From the NCBI RefSeq assembly GCF_036032445.1, contig NZ_CP107932.1:4218501-4282500 (forward strand): a DNA stretch of 64,000 nucleotides, given 5' to 3'. The position numbers and the translations under genes were made by a program. The stretch's first letter is position 1, and each line of letters opens with the position of its first letter. This document shows positions 1 to 8,019 of the stretch, in pieces. The DNA comes from Nocardia sp. NBC_00416 (GTDB lineage Bacteria; Actinomycetota; Actinomycetes; Mycobacteriales; Mycobacteriaceae). Under the pieces are notes generated by a model. It was given only the letters and a program-made list of their open reading frames with translations. It ran no database searches and was not told the DNA's origin.

Positions 1-435
1 CGCGCAGCCCACGTCGCGCAGCCGTCGGACGGTATCCGCCGCCGGCAGGCCGAAGGTCAGGGAGACCACCGGCACCCGCTGCTCGACCAGCAGATCCACC
101 TTCTCGTCGAACCAGTCGTCGTCGCGCTCCCGCACGGCGGGCAGCTCGATCCCGTAGCGGCGGGCGGGCGCCAGCAATTCGGTCCGGTACCGCTGCACCG
201 CCTCGGTATCGTACGAATTCCGCTGCGGCACGAATATGTTCACACCGAATGGCGCGTCCGTACGCGCCCGCACGTCCCTGATCTGTTCCGCCACGGCTTC
301 GGGCGACTTGTAGCCGGCAGCCAGGAAACCCATTCCCCCGGCCGCGGCGACAGCAACGACCAGATCCGGCGTCGAAGGCCCACCCGCCATCGGCGCGGCA
401 ATGATCGGAACGGCGAGATCCCCGAATTCGAACAC
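1..435 (-). CDS. Nitronate monooxygenase (2-nitropropane dioxygenase family), N-terminal part
   Basis: FMN-dependent enzyme expected to oxidise alkyl nitronates to carbonyl compounds and nitrite in the cytosol. The gene starts with GTG at 435 behind a strong GGAGGT at 441-446 and runs off the left edge, so only about 145 residues are visible. The opening VFEFGDLAVPIIAAPMAGG followed by an AAAGGMGFLAAGYK segment is the FMN-binding start of the family's TIM barrel. Farther in, VPVVSLTFGLP is the next typical barrel strand. The C-terminal half, with the catalytic His region, lies outside the window. The family assignment is firm; the true substrate is unknown, because many members of this family are uncharacterised oxidoreductases. 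Confidence 0.85.
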   Translation of the reverse strand, partial: MFEFGDLAVPIIAAPMAGGPSTPDLVVAVAAAGGMGFLAAGYKSPEAVAEQIRDVRARTDAPFGVNIFVPQRNSYDTEAVQRYRTELLAPARRYGIELPAVRERDDDWFDEKVDLLVEQRVPVVSLTFGLPAADTVRRLRDVGCA

Positions 436-547
436 GATCCACCTCCTCGGTCACGGCCGGTATCGCACCGAACGATACCCACCCCCGCGCGCGGCGCCCC
501 GCGGTGCGGCTGCGCCCCTGCTGTGAACCCTTCTCCGACGGCCCGGG

Positions 548-2446
548 TCAGGGCGTGACGATCGGGAAGGCCGGATCGAACTCGTCGAGAAGCGCGTCCA
601 GCTCGGCCAGCACCGCGCTGTCGCCGTCCAGTTCGACAGCCCCGCCGGCCGCGAGTTTCTCGGCTGTTCCCGGTTTCAGGAGCACGGCGGTGAGCGCCTT
701 CTTCGGACCGCTGACAGTGAGTCGTGGATGCGGAGAACGCCCACGGCGCGCGTTGAGAACGCCGCGCCGGATCCACATCGTCCAATGCTCACCGGCGTCG
801 GTGAAGTCGAGGTCCAGGGTGATATCGGCCGCGGCGGCCCGGTCGCCGACGATGTGGATCGCGACGAAGTCGAACAGGATCTCGATCGGCATGGCGAGGA
901 TCGAATCCTCGCTGGCGGTGACGTACGGCGGTGGCTGCACGCCGAGCCGGAGTTCCTTCGCCGCACTGAGGAAGATGCCGCGCCACTGCGGTCCCTCGGC
1001 CTGATAGCCCATCTGTTCGTAGGCATCGGCTTGGAGTTCGCGGGCCGCGGCGTTGTCCGGGTCGGCGAAGACCAGCGCGTGCAGGATCTGGGCCGCCCAG
1101 CGGTAGTCGCCGGCGTCGACCGCTCGCCGGCCCTCGTCGAGAATCGCGTCGGCTCCGGCGAATTCGACGAACCGGCGCGCGGAGTCGACCGGTGGATGCG
1201 GATGCAGGGAGACCGGGTCGCCGTCCCACATGCCCAGTTCTTTGGTGAACACCGCGCGCACATCGTGGTGCAGGGTGCCGTGGTAACCGCGGCTCGCCCA
1301 GTCGCGGCGCAACTCCTCCGGCAGTTCGATCACCTCGGCGGCCTCCAGCGGGGTGTACCCCTTGTTGGCCAGGCGCAGCGCTTGATCGTGGATGTACTTG
1401 TAGGTGTCGCGCTGGGATCCGAGGAACGCCGCCACCCGGTCCGTGCCCCAGACCGGCCAGGTGTGCGGCCCGTAGTGCACCTCGGCCTCGTCTCCCCAGC
1501 GCTCCAGCGTTTCGTCGAGAAAGCGGGCGAAGTTCCGGGCGTCACGGGTTCGCGCGCCCCGCAGGGTCTGGATATTGTGCAGCGAGTGGTTGGCGTTCTC
1601 CGCGCAGGTCAGCGCCTTGAGTTGGGGAATCCAGATATGCATCTCCTCGGGCGCCTCGGTATCGGGCGCGTAGAGGAACTCGAACTCCACGCCCGCGATC
1701 TCGCGTCTGGTCCCCGTTTCGGTGATGAGGTCGGTGGGGGAAATGTAGGAGATCTGTGGACCGGCGGTGCTGAGGATGCCGATACCGCAGGTGATATGCC
1801 CCTGCGCATTCAGGTCGAGCAACCCCCCGAACGCGTAGAAACTGCGTCTGGCCATGGCATTGCCCGCGATCACGTTCTCCCCGATGGCGTACTTGTCGAA
1901 CTGATGCCCCGGCGCGATGATCGGCACCTTGCCGGCCGCGACATCGTCGACGTCGACGACGCCCTTCACCCCGCCGTAGTGGTCGATATGGGTGTGGGTG
2001 TAGATCACCGCGGCCACGGGTTTGTCACTGACGTGCTCGCGGATCAACGCCATCGCCTGCCGGGCCGATTCCACCCCGGCCATACAGTCGATGACGATCA
2101 GACCGTCGTCCCCCTCGACCACGGTCAGATTGGCGATATCGTTGCCGCGCACCTGGTAGACGCCGTCGGTGACCTGGTACAGACCGCCCAGCTTGATGAC
2201 CTGGCTCTGCCGCCACAGACTCGGATTCACCGACTCCGGGGCGGGATCGTCCGCACCGATCCAGTCGAGAGCATGCGCGTCGAAGACCACCGAGCCCTCC
2301 GCGCCGACGACATTGCCGGGAAGTTCGGCGATCAGCCCGCGGCGGGCGTCGGCGAAATCCTGCCGGTTCGTCAGGTCGTAGCGTCCGGCCGCGTCGTGGT
2401 TGACCCGCGCGGTCTTCGCCGTGGCCGGTTTGGGTTCATAGCACAT
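548..2446 (-). CDS. SdsA1-type alkyl/aryl-sulfatase, metallo-beta-lactamase fold
   Basis: Predicted Zn-dependent alkylsulfatase that cleaves sulfate from alkyl sulfates such as dodecyl sulfate, 632 residues. The metal motif H-T-H-I-D-H lies at residues 151-156, and an ENANHSLHN segment, typical of SdsA1 proteins, supplies further ligands. The last 130 residues match the SCP2-like sterol-carrier domain found in this family. ATG at 2446 is preferred over an in-frame start 150 bases upstream: it has GGAG about nine bases before it, and the family homology begins just after it. No signal peptide is visible, so the enzyme is probably cytosolic, unlike the secreted Pseudomonas SdsA1. It is transcribed towards the nitronate monooxygenase, with about 110 bases between them. 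Confidence 0.9.
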   Translation of the reverse strand: MCYEPKPATAKTARVNHDAAGRYDLTNRQDFADARRGLIAELPGNVVGAEGSVVFDAHALDWIGADDPAPESVNPSLWRQSQVIKLGGLYQVTDGVYQVRGNDIANLTVVEGDDGLIVIDCMAGVESARQAMALIREHVSDKPVAAVIYTHTHIDHYGGVKGVVDVDDVAAGKVPIIAPGHQFDKYAIGENVIAGNAMARRSFYAFGGLLDLNAQGHITCGIGILSTAGPQISYISPTDLITETGTRREIAGVEFEFLYAPDTEAPEEMHIWIPQLKALTCAENANHSLHNIQTLRGARTRDARNFARFLDETLERWGDEAEVHYGPHTWPVWGTDRVAAFLGSQRDTYKYIHDQALRLANKGYTPLEAAEVIELPEELRRDWASRGYHGTLHHDVRAVFTKELGMWDGDPVSLHPHPPVDSARRFVEFAGADAILDEGRRAVDAGDYRWAAQILHALVFADPDNAAARELQADAYEQMGYQAEGPQWRGIFLSAAKELRLGVQPPPYVTASEDSILAMPIEILFDFVAIHIVGDRAAAADITLDLDFTDAGEHWTMWIRRGVLNARRGRSPHPRLTVSGPKKALTAVLLKPGTAEKLAAGGAVELDGDSAVLAELDALLDEFDPAFPIVTP

Positions 2447-2565
2447 AGGAGCTCCGTTCCCGGGAGGACTGGATCGCCCTCGGCCCGCACAGGCTAGGCC
2501 CGGATACCCCCGGCACGATTCGCCCGAAAAGGGTGAATCGTGCCGGCGGGCCCAGCGTGCCGCGC

Positions 2566-3372
2566 TCAGAAACGAGCTTTGTGCTCGGTCACCCATTCCG
2601 CGAACGTCCGGGCGGGACGGCCCAGTATCCGGTCCACCGTGCCGTCGGGGATCCGGGCGGCCGCGGGCGGATCGGCATGCCAGCCGACAACATATTCGGC
2701 GTCGGCCGGGGATACGCCTTCCCGCAGGAGTCGCTCGACGGCCCGTTCGCGGCCGATCTGTTCGAAGGTGATATCCCGGCCGAGCGCCCCGGCGAGCAGC
2801 GCCACACGTTCGCCGGTGGTCAGCGGCTCCGGTCCGTTGAGGTTGTAGGCCCGGCCGGCGTGGCCGTCCTCGGTGAGCGCGATCGCGGCCACCGCGCCGA
2901 GATCGCCCTCGTGCACCACGGCGCTGGGGATGTCGAACGGCTCACGCACCACGGCCTCGGCTCGAATGGACTCGGCCCAGGTGAGCGCATTGGACATGAA
3001 CTCCTGCGGTTCGAGTCGGGTCCAGGTGACACCCGATTCGGCCACCGCGGTCTCCGCGGGTCCGACATATCCGCCCCACAGGATGGTGATCCGCTCGACC
3101 CCGGCTGCCACGGCCCGCCGGACCAGCTCCGGTCCGGTGTCGGCCACGCCCGCGGTCGCGGTGATGTGCAACCCCGCGACCCCGTCCAGAGCGGCGTCGA
3201 GCGCACCCGGCTCGGTATGAGTGCCCGGCACCAATTCCGTACCGGCGGGCAGCAGACCCGCGGCCCGCTCGGGATCGCGGGTGAGCGCACGTACCGCCGC
3301 ACCTCTGCGCAGCAGCTCTGCCACCACGTGCCGTCCAGTGTTTCCCGTAGCGCCCGTTACCAATATCGTCAT
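2566..3372 (-). CDS. NmrA-like NAD(P)-binding atypical short-chain reductase
   Basis: 268-residue Rossmann protein. The nucleotide motif GATGNTG sits at residues 7-13, and the rest matches the NmrA/quinone-oxidoreductase-2 type of atypical SDR, which binds NAD(P)(H) and acts as a reductase or redox sensor. The Tyr-x-x-x-Lys pair of classical SDRs is not evident, as is usual for this family. ATG at 3372 has GGGAG nearby upstream. A MerR-type promoter lies directly in front (3395-3425), so expression is probably induced by a ligand or stress sensed by a MerR regulator. No MerR gene is adjacent here. A second gene of the same family at 28425 has the same promoter architecture and does have a MerR gene next to it. 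Confidence 0.85.
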   Translation of the reverse strand: MTILVTGATGNTGRHVVAELLRRGAAVRALTRDPERAAGLLPAGTELVPGTHTEPGALDAALDGVAGLHITATAGVADTGPELVRRAVAAGVERITILWGGYVGPAETAVAESGVTWTRLEPQEFMSNALTWAESIRAEAVVREPFDIPSAVVHEGDLGAVAAIALTEDGHAGRAYNLNGPEPLTTGERVALLAGALGRDITFEQIGRERAVERLLREGVSPADAEYVVGWHADPPAAARIPDGTVDRILGRPARTFAEWVTEHKARF

Positions 3373-3394
3373 GTCGAACTCCCTTCCGGCCGCG

Positions 3395-3425
3395 ACGCTA
3401 TGACCTGAACAAAACTTGAGGTCAA
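3395..3425 (-). promoter_or_regulatory. MerR-type promoter of the NmrA gene
   Basis: On the minus strand a -35 TTGACC (3425-3420) and a -10 TAGCGT (3400-3395) are separated by 19 bases, the over-long spacer typical of promoters activated by MerR-family proteins. The spacer carries the imperfect inverted repeat CCTCAA-N6-TTCAGG. The -10 hexamer and its flank are shared with the promoter at 28387-28417. Confidence 0.65.
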
Positions 3426-3634
3426 GCCGATACGATCGAACCGCCCGCGGCCCGAACCACCTGTTCGACTCGGCGAGGACGCACGCGCGACCTGATCGGG
3501 TCGCACGAGCGGTTCGTGCCCGCGCGGAGCGGCGGGCCGGAGTCATCGGCGTCGATCCCGATCCCGATGTGCCGACGGTCGCGCACCGGAAGGGCGGCGA
3601 TCATTCGGTCACGGTATTCCACACCCGGCGGCGA

Positions 3635-4060
3635 TCATTCGGCTGCGGGTTCCGGCGCCGGATCCGCGAGGGCGAATCCGGTGACCTTGCGGGGTGTCAC
3701 GCGAACGATGACCCGGCGGATGTGGCCGGGTTCGGCGGGCGGGTCCTCGCCGAGATACTTGCGCGACAACGTCAGCGGCAGCGACTTTTCCGGGTCTTCG
3801 ATCAATTCGGCCGTGCCCTGGATGTCCACGGACAGATACGGATTCGCTGTATCGAAGACAGTGAGACCGATCCGCGGATCGGTGGCGAGATTGCGGACTT
3901 TCCGGCGGCCCGCTGTCGAGGAGAACAGTATCGCGTCGCCGTCCCGCGCTATCCACACCACCGACGTATGCGGCGCTCCGTCCGGCCCGATCGTCGCCAC
4001 CGTGGCGAAGTTCCGCTCGTCCAGCAGCTGCCGCGTGCGCGCGTCGAATACCACCGTCAT
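3635..4060 (-). CDS. PPOX-class, probably F420-dependent, flavin-fold protein
   Basis: 141-residue split-barrel protein of the pyridoxamine-5'-phosphate oxidase superfamily. The sequence (FATVATIGPDGAPHTSVVW near residue 20, then RRKVRNLATDPRIGLTVFD) matches the TIGR03618-like group of deazaflavin F420-dependent enzymes common in mycobacteria and Nocardia. Such proteins reduce quinones, biliverdin or related conjugated substrates with reduced F420. The ATG at 4060 is the only good start. The gene lies on the same strand as the DHA2 exporter, with an 87-base gap, so the two could be co-transcribed. The substrate cannot be read from the sequence. Confidence 0.85.
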   Translation of the reverse strand: MTVVFDARTRQLLDERNFATVATIGPDGAPHTSVVWIARDGDAILFSSTAGRRKVRNLATDPRIGLTVFDTANPYLSVDIQGTAELIEDPEKSLPLTLSRKYLGEDPPAEPGHIRRVIVRVTPRKVTGFALADPAPEPAAE

Positions 4061-4147
4061 GACATCTCCATTCGTTTTCAGGGTGTGTTCGGTGTCGGAC
4101 GTCCATCCGGACCGAGCTTTCCGGGCAGATCCGGAATCGACGACCCG

Positions 4148-5587
4148 TCAGTGCGCGGGTAGGACCGTTCCGGCAGCTTCGACTTCCGAGACCGGTTCAC
4201 GGGCGGCGGGGCGCAGCACAGCGGCCGTCACGAGCAGCGCGGTCGCCAACAGACCGGCGGCGACAGCGAAGGCCAGCCGGTAACCGCTGGTCAACGCTTC
4301 GGCGTCGGATGCCCCGGCGGCGAGCAGTGCGCCGGTCCGGGACGCGGCGAGTGTGGACAGGACCGCCACACCCAACGCCATCCCGATCTGCTGGGTGGTG
4401 TTGAACAGTCCGGAGGCCAGCCCCGCGTCGTCGGCCGCGGCACCGGACATGCCCAGCGCCGTCAGTGCGGGCATGACCAGACCGAACCCGGCGATCAGCA
4501 CCATCACCGGAAGCAGATCGGTGACATAGGAGGCGTGCACCGGCAACCGCGTGAGCCAGAGCATCCCGGCCAGCCCGACCAGCAGACCGACCAGCAGCAC
4601 CGTGCGCTCACCGAAACGGGCATTGAGCCGGGCGGATACGAACAACGACACTCCCCCGATCGCCACCGCCGCGGGCAGCATCGCCAGCCCGGTTTCCAGC
4701 GCCCCGTAGCCGAGCACGCGCTGCATGTAGAGCGCGACGAGGACCTGGAAGGCGAACATCGCCGACAGGGTCAGCATCTGCACCAGGTTGGCGCTGGAGA
4801 CACTGCGTGAGCGAAAGATCCGCAACGGCAGCAGTGGTTCACCGACGGTGGCCTGACGGGCGACGAAAGCGGCCAGCAGGATCAGCGATACGGCCCCGAG
4901 TCCCAGGGTGCGGCCGGCCGTCCAGCCGTACTTCTCGACCTCGACCACCGTGTAGATGCCCAGCATCAGGCCGGCCGTGCCCAGCACGGCGCCGAGCACG
5001 TCGACGTTCGCGAGCCGGCCGGTCCCCCGATCCGCGGGCAGCGATCTGAGCGCCGCGAGGATCGTGACCAGCCCGATCGGCACGTTGATGAAGAAGATCC
5101 AATGCCAGCCGAGCCCGTCGGTGAGTATCCCGCCCAGCACTTGTCCGAGCGCGGCGCCCGCGGCGCCGGTGAATCCGAAGACTCCGATGGCGAAGGTGCG
5201 TTCGCGCCGCTCGGTGAACAGCGTGACCAGGATGCCGAGCGCGACCGCCGAGGCGAACGCGCTGCCCACTCCCTGTAGGAAGCGCGCGGCGATCAGTTGA
5301 CCGGAAGTGGTGGCCACACCCGCGAACAGGGAAGCGGCCGTGAAGACACCGTTTCCGGCGAGGAAGATCCTCCGGCGGCCGACGAGATCACCGAGACGAC
5401 CGCCCAGCAGCAACAATCCGCCGAAGGCGATCAGGTAGGCGTTCACGATCCAGCTCGATCCGGCCGGGGTGAAGCCCAGCTCGTGCTGAATCTCCGGCAG
5501 CGCCACTGTGACGATGCTGCCGTCGAGGATGGTCATCAGCGTCGCGGCCGACAGCACAGCCAACGCGAGACGTTTCGGATAGGTCAT
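4148..5587 (-). CDS. DHA2-family multidrug efflux MFS transporter
   Basis: 479-residue membrane protein with about 14 hydrophobic segments, as in the EmrB/QacA (DHA2) drug:H+ antiporters. MFS motif A (GRLGDLVGRRRIF) follows the second helix, and LDGSIVTVALPEI in the first helix is the DHA2 signature region. ATG at 5587 has AGGAGAG in front. The upstream gap of only 71 bases holds an AT-rich stretch (5620-5650) that can serve as promoter and MarR target. The gene for a MarR regulator ends right there on the same strand, a classic local-regulator plus exporter arrangement. The exported drug is not predictable. Confidence 0.9.
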   Translation of the reverse strand: MTYPKRLALAVLSAATLMTILDGSIVTVALPEIQHELGFTPAGSSWIVNAYLIAFGGLLLLGGRLGDLVGRRRIFLAGNGVFTAASLFAGVATTSGQLIAARFLQGVGSAFASAVALGILVTLFTERRERTFAIGVFGFTGAAGAALGQVLGGILTDGLGWHWIFFINVPIGLVTILAALRSLPADRGTGRLANVDVLGAVLGTAGLMLGIYTVVEVEKYGWTAGRTLGLGAVSLILLAAFVARQATVGEPLLPLRIFRSRSVSSANLVQMLTLSAMFAFQVLVALYMQRVLGYGALETGLAMLPAAVAIGGVSLFVSARLNARFGERTVLLVGLLVGLAGMLWLTRLPVHASYVTDLLPVMVLIAGFGLVMPALTALGMSGAAADDAGLASGLFNTTQQIGMALGVAVLSTLAASRTGALLAAGASDAEALTSGYRLAFAVAAGLLATALLVTAAVLRPAAREPVSEVEAAGTVLPAH

Positions 5588-5658
5588 GGCACTCTCCTGC
5601 TCGAACCAACAGAAGAGACTGTAATAGATAGTTCCGTTATAGACAATCCATAAGAGAA

Positions 5659-6138
5659 CTACTGCCGGGCGCGGCGCGCCGCGGGCGGCGCCTCCGCCGC
5701 CTCGGCCAGATGCCCCTCGGTCAAACGCCGCAGCGCCCGCAACATCGTTTCCCGCTCACCTTCGGGCAACGAATCGAGCGCACCGCGATGCACCTCGTCG
5801 ACGATCTTCTGGCTGCGCGCGGCGAGTTCGCGACCCCGATCGGTGACCGCGATGATCCGGGCCCGGCGATCGACGGACGACGGACGCCGCTCGGCCAGAC
5901 CGGCCTTCTCCAGGGCGTCGACGGTGACCACCATGGTGGTCTTGTCCATATCGCCGATCTCCGCGAGCTGAGCCTGGGTCCGCTCCCCCTCCAGAGCATG
6001 GACCAGCACGCAGTGCATGCGCGTGGTCAGCCCGACCTCCGCGAGCGCCGCCGCCATCCGCGTCCGCAACACATGACTGGTGCGGTCCAGCAGGAACGAG
6101 AGATCCGGTTCGGCACGTACGGTCGCCATCGCAGTCAT
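5659..6138 (-). CDS. MarR-family transcriptional regulator
   Basis: 159-residue winged-helix regulator. The recognition region (AQLAEIGDMDKTTMVVTVDALEKAGL) and the wing (RRPSSVDRRARIIAVTDRGREL) are textbook MarR. ATG at 6138 is chosen because it directly follows the operator; a second in-frame ATG lies three codons downstream, and no strong ribosome site separates them. The gene is preceded by a perfect inverted repeat at 6148-6167, which points to autorepression. It lies immediately upstream of the DHA2 exporter on the same strand, so it probably represses that exporter and is released by a drug-like ligand. Confidence 0.9.
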   Translation of the reverse strand: MTAMATVRAEPDLSFLLDRTSHVLRTRMAAALAEVGLTTRMHCVLVHALEGERTQAQLAEIGDMDKTTMVVTVDALEKAGLAERRPSSVDRRARIIAVTDRGRELAARSQKIVDEVHRGALDSLPEGERETMLRALRRLTEGHLAEAAEAPPAARRARQ

Positions 6139-6147
6139 GCCGCCATG

Positions 6148-6167
6148 ATAGTTTCGTCGCAAACTAT
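6148..6167. promoter_or_regulatory. MarR operator
   Basis: Perfect inverted repeat ATAGTTT-N6-AAACTAT starting ten bases upstream of the marR start codon. Its size and position fit autoregulation by the MarR protein. Confidence 0.7.
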
Positions 6168-6396
6168 CCGCCACGGGCCTGCTGCTCGACAATTCCCCCG
6201 AACTCGCCCCGATCTGCGCCGTTTTCGCGGTGCCCACTCATCGACAACCTCCGCAAATGGCGGGTCCGGCCACTCCGGGAGAACGCCGAACCCGACCTGC
6301 GGTCGACCGCTCCGGCCCGCACCGCCGATCACTCGCAGGAAGCCCGCTCGACAACGACGTCGCACTGTCGCGGGCCCGGCTCGATCGAACCGGGCG

Positions 6397-7272
6397 TCAG
6401 AATGAGGGAGTGATGAGCTCGTCGGCGACCCACTGCGCGACACCGGCGGAGTAGGGCGGTTCCAGCCCTAGCACGATATGCCGGAATCCGGCGTCGGCTG
6501 CCTCTCCGATCGCATCCCGGGTCGAGCCGGGCCGGTCATAGGACACGGGCAGGTGGATCGAACGGGTGATCGATGCGGGGTCACGACCGATGTCGGCGCA
6601 GTAGCGGTCCAGCAGCGCACTGCGCGCCACGACGTCGTCGATATCGCCGCCCGGGATGTTCCACAGGTCCGCCTGCTCGGCGACCACGCGCAGCACGGCG
6701 TTCGAACGCCCGCCGATGACGATCGGCGGATGCGGCGACTGGACCGGTTTGGGGTTGCCGAACGCCCCGGCGAGCTGGATGTACTCGCCCTTGAAATCGA
6801 ACGGTTCGTCCTCGGTCCACAACCGCCGGATCACGGTGCAGGCCTCGGCGAGGTTCTGCACCGAGTCGCCGAATCCCTCGTACGGCAGGCCGTGCGCGTC
6901 GTACTCACGCCGAGCCAGCGGATGACCGGGTCGCGACCCCGCGCCGATACCGAAGTCGAGCCGGCCGCCGGAGACGATATCGACGGTGGTGGCGATCTTG
7001 GCCAGCATCGCCGGCGGCCGGAAACGGTTGCTGGTCACGAGCAGCCCGAGACGCAGTCGCCGGGTTTGCGCGGCGAGGGCGGACAGCAGTGTCCAGCCTT
7101 CGTAGTTCGGCCCGTTCAGGTCGCCGACGATCGGCAGCAGGTGATCGAAGAGCCACGCGTGCTCGATCACCGGGATCGCGTCCGCTTCCTGCCAGATGCG
7201 CAGGATGTCCTGGTAGTCGACCTGCATGGGGGCGGTCATTATTCCGAAACTGGGCTGGATCGATTGCGACAT
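6397..7272 (-). CDS. LLM-class (luciferase-like, F420-type) oxidoreductase
   Basis: 291-residue TIM-barrel flavin enzyme of the bacterial luciferase superfamily. Visible family features include VIEHAWLFDHLLPI near the N-terminus, LRLGLLVTSNRFRPPAMLAKIATTVD, and SGGRLDFGIGAGSRPGHP, which forms the phosphate-binding loop. Actinobacterial members mostly use reduced F420 rather than FMN. ATG at 7272 has GGAGGG six bases upstream; the open frame continues further upstream but loses family similarity. The gene is divergent from a TetR regulator, and the shared 139-base gap holds two palindromic operators, so it is very likely the TetR target. The substrate is unknown. Confidence 0.88.
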   Translation of the reverse strand: MSQSIQPSFGIMTAPMQVDYQDILRIWQEADAIPVIEHAWLFDHLLPIVGDLNGPNYEGWTLLSALAAQTRRLRLGLLVTSNRFRPPAMLAKIATTVDIVSGGRLDFGIGAGSRPGHPLARREYDAHGLPYEGFGDSVQNLAEACTVIRRLWTEDEPFDFKGEYIQLAGAFGNPKPVQSPHPPIVIGGRSNAVLRVVAEQADLWNIPGGDIDDVVARSALLDRYCADIGRDPASITRSIHLPVSYDRPGSTRDAIGEAADAGFRHIVLGLEPPYSAGVAQWVADELITPSF

Positions 7273-7336
7273 GGGCTTCCCTCCACGGGTCCGGGTGACT
7301 CGACGCGGGGCCGTTTGTTCTGACATCCTGGACAAA

Positions 7337-7379
7337 CGGAACGGCGTTCCGATAACCAATATACGGAACATTGTTCCGT
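7337..7379. promoter_or_regulatory. Twin TetR operators between the LLM gene and tetR
   Basis: Two perfect palindromes with the same half site: CGGAAC-N3-GTTCCG at 7337-7351 and an extended ACGGAAC-N3-GTTCCGT at 7363-7379, with centres 27 bases apart. They lie in the divergent gap and should let one regulator control both directions. Confidence 0.75.
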
Positions 7380-7411
7380 TTGCCAACCGGAGTAACGGAG
7401 GTGGCCGCACA

Positions 7412-7999
7412 GTGGCCGATATCGACGACGTACCGCAGTCGACGGCCCCGCGGAAGCGGGCCGACGCCCGGCGCAACCAGAAAACCCTGCTCGACGCCGC
7501 GGCCGCGGCATTCGTCGCATCCGGCGTCGAGGTCCCCGTCCGCGATATCGCCGCCCGGGCCGGTGTCGGCGTCGGCACGATCTACCGGCACTTCCCCACC
7601 CGCGCCGACCTCATCGTCGCGGTCTATCGCCACCAGGTCGAAGCGTGTGCCGCAGCCGGACCCGTCCTGCTCGCCGACAGCCCGACCCCACATGCGGCCC
7701 TCGCCCGCTGGATCGATCTCTTCGTCGATTTCCTGGTCACCAAACACGGCCTCGCCGAGGCCATGCACTCCGACAACGCTGCTTTCGAATCCCTCCATAC
7801 CTATTTTCTCGACCGCCTCGTACCCGTGTGCGCTCAACTGCTCGACGCCGCCGCGGCAGCGGGCGAGATCATCCCGGACATGGATCCGTACCAATTGATG
7901 CGCGGGGTGGGCAATCTCTGCATCGGCGCCGGGAGCAACACCCGATACGACGCACGCCGCATGGTAGGGCTCGTCATCGCGGGGCTGCGAGCCCACTAG
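7412..7999 (+). CDS. TetR-family regulator
   Basis: 195-residue regulator. The N-terminal helix-turn-helix (VPVRDIAARAGVGVGTIYRHFPTRADLI, about residues 40-68) is canonical TetR. The C-terminal part resembles the SbtR-like ligand domain group (TetR_C). The GTG at 7412 has GGAGG nine to ten bases upstream, and in-frame codons further upstream would overlap the operators. It is divergent from the LLM oxidoreductase and probably represses both that gene and itself through the twin palindromes. An AmpG-like transporter starts 20 bases downstream on the same strand and may be co-transcribed. Confidence 0.9.
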   Translation: MADIDDVPQSTAPRKRADARRNQKTLLDAAAAAFVASGVEVPVRDIAARAGVGVGTIYRHFPTRADLIVAVYRHQVEACAAAGPVLLADSPTPHAALARWIDLFVDFLVTKHGLAEAMHSDNAAFESLHTYFLDRLVPVCAQLLDAAAAAGEIIPDMDPYQLMRGVGNLCIGAGSNTRYDARRMVGLVIAGLRAH

Positions 8000-8019
8000 G
8001 CGTCTGCCAGGATGTCGGC

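Noticed and set aside
728..2497. Long plus-strand open frame (589 codons) opposite the alkylsulfatase gene
   Set aside because: Antisense shadow of a well recognised gene in high-GC DNA; its translation has no domain.
3594..3643. Direct repeat GGCGATCATTCGG at about 3596 and 3632
   Set aside because: Short; the second copy runs to the edge of a coding region, and no function is suggested.
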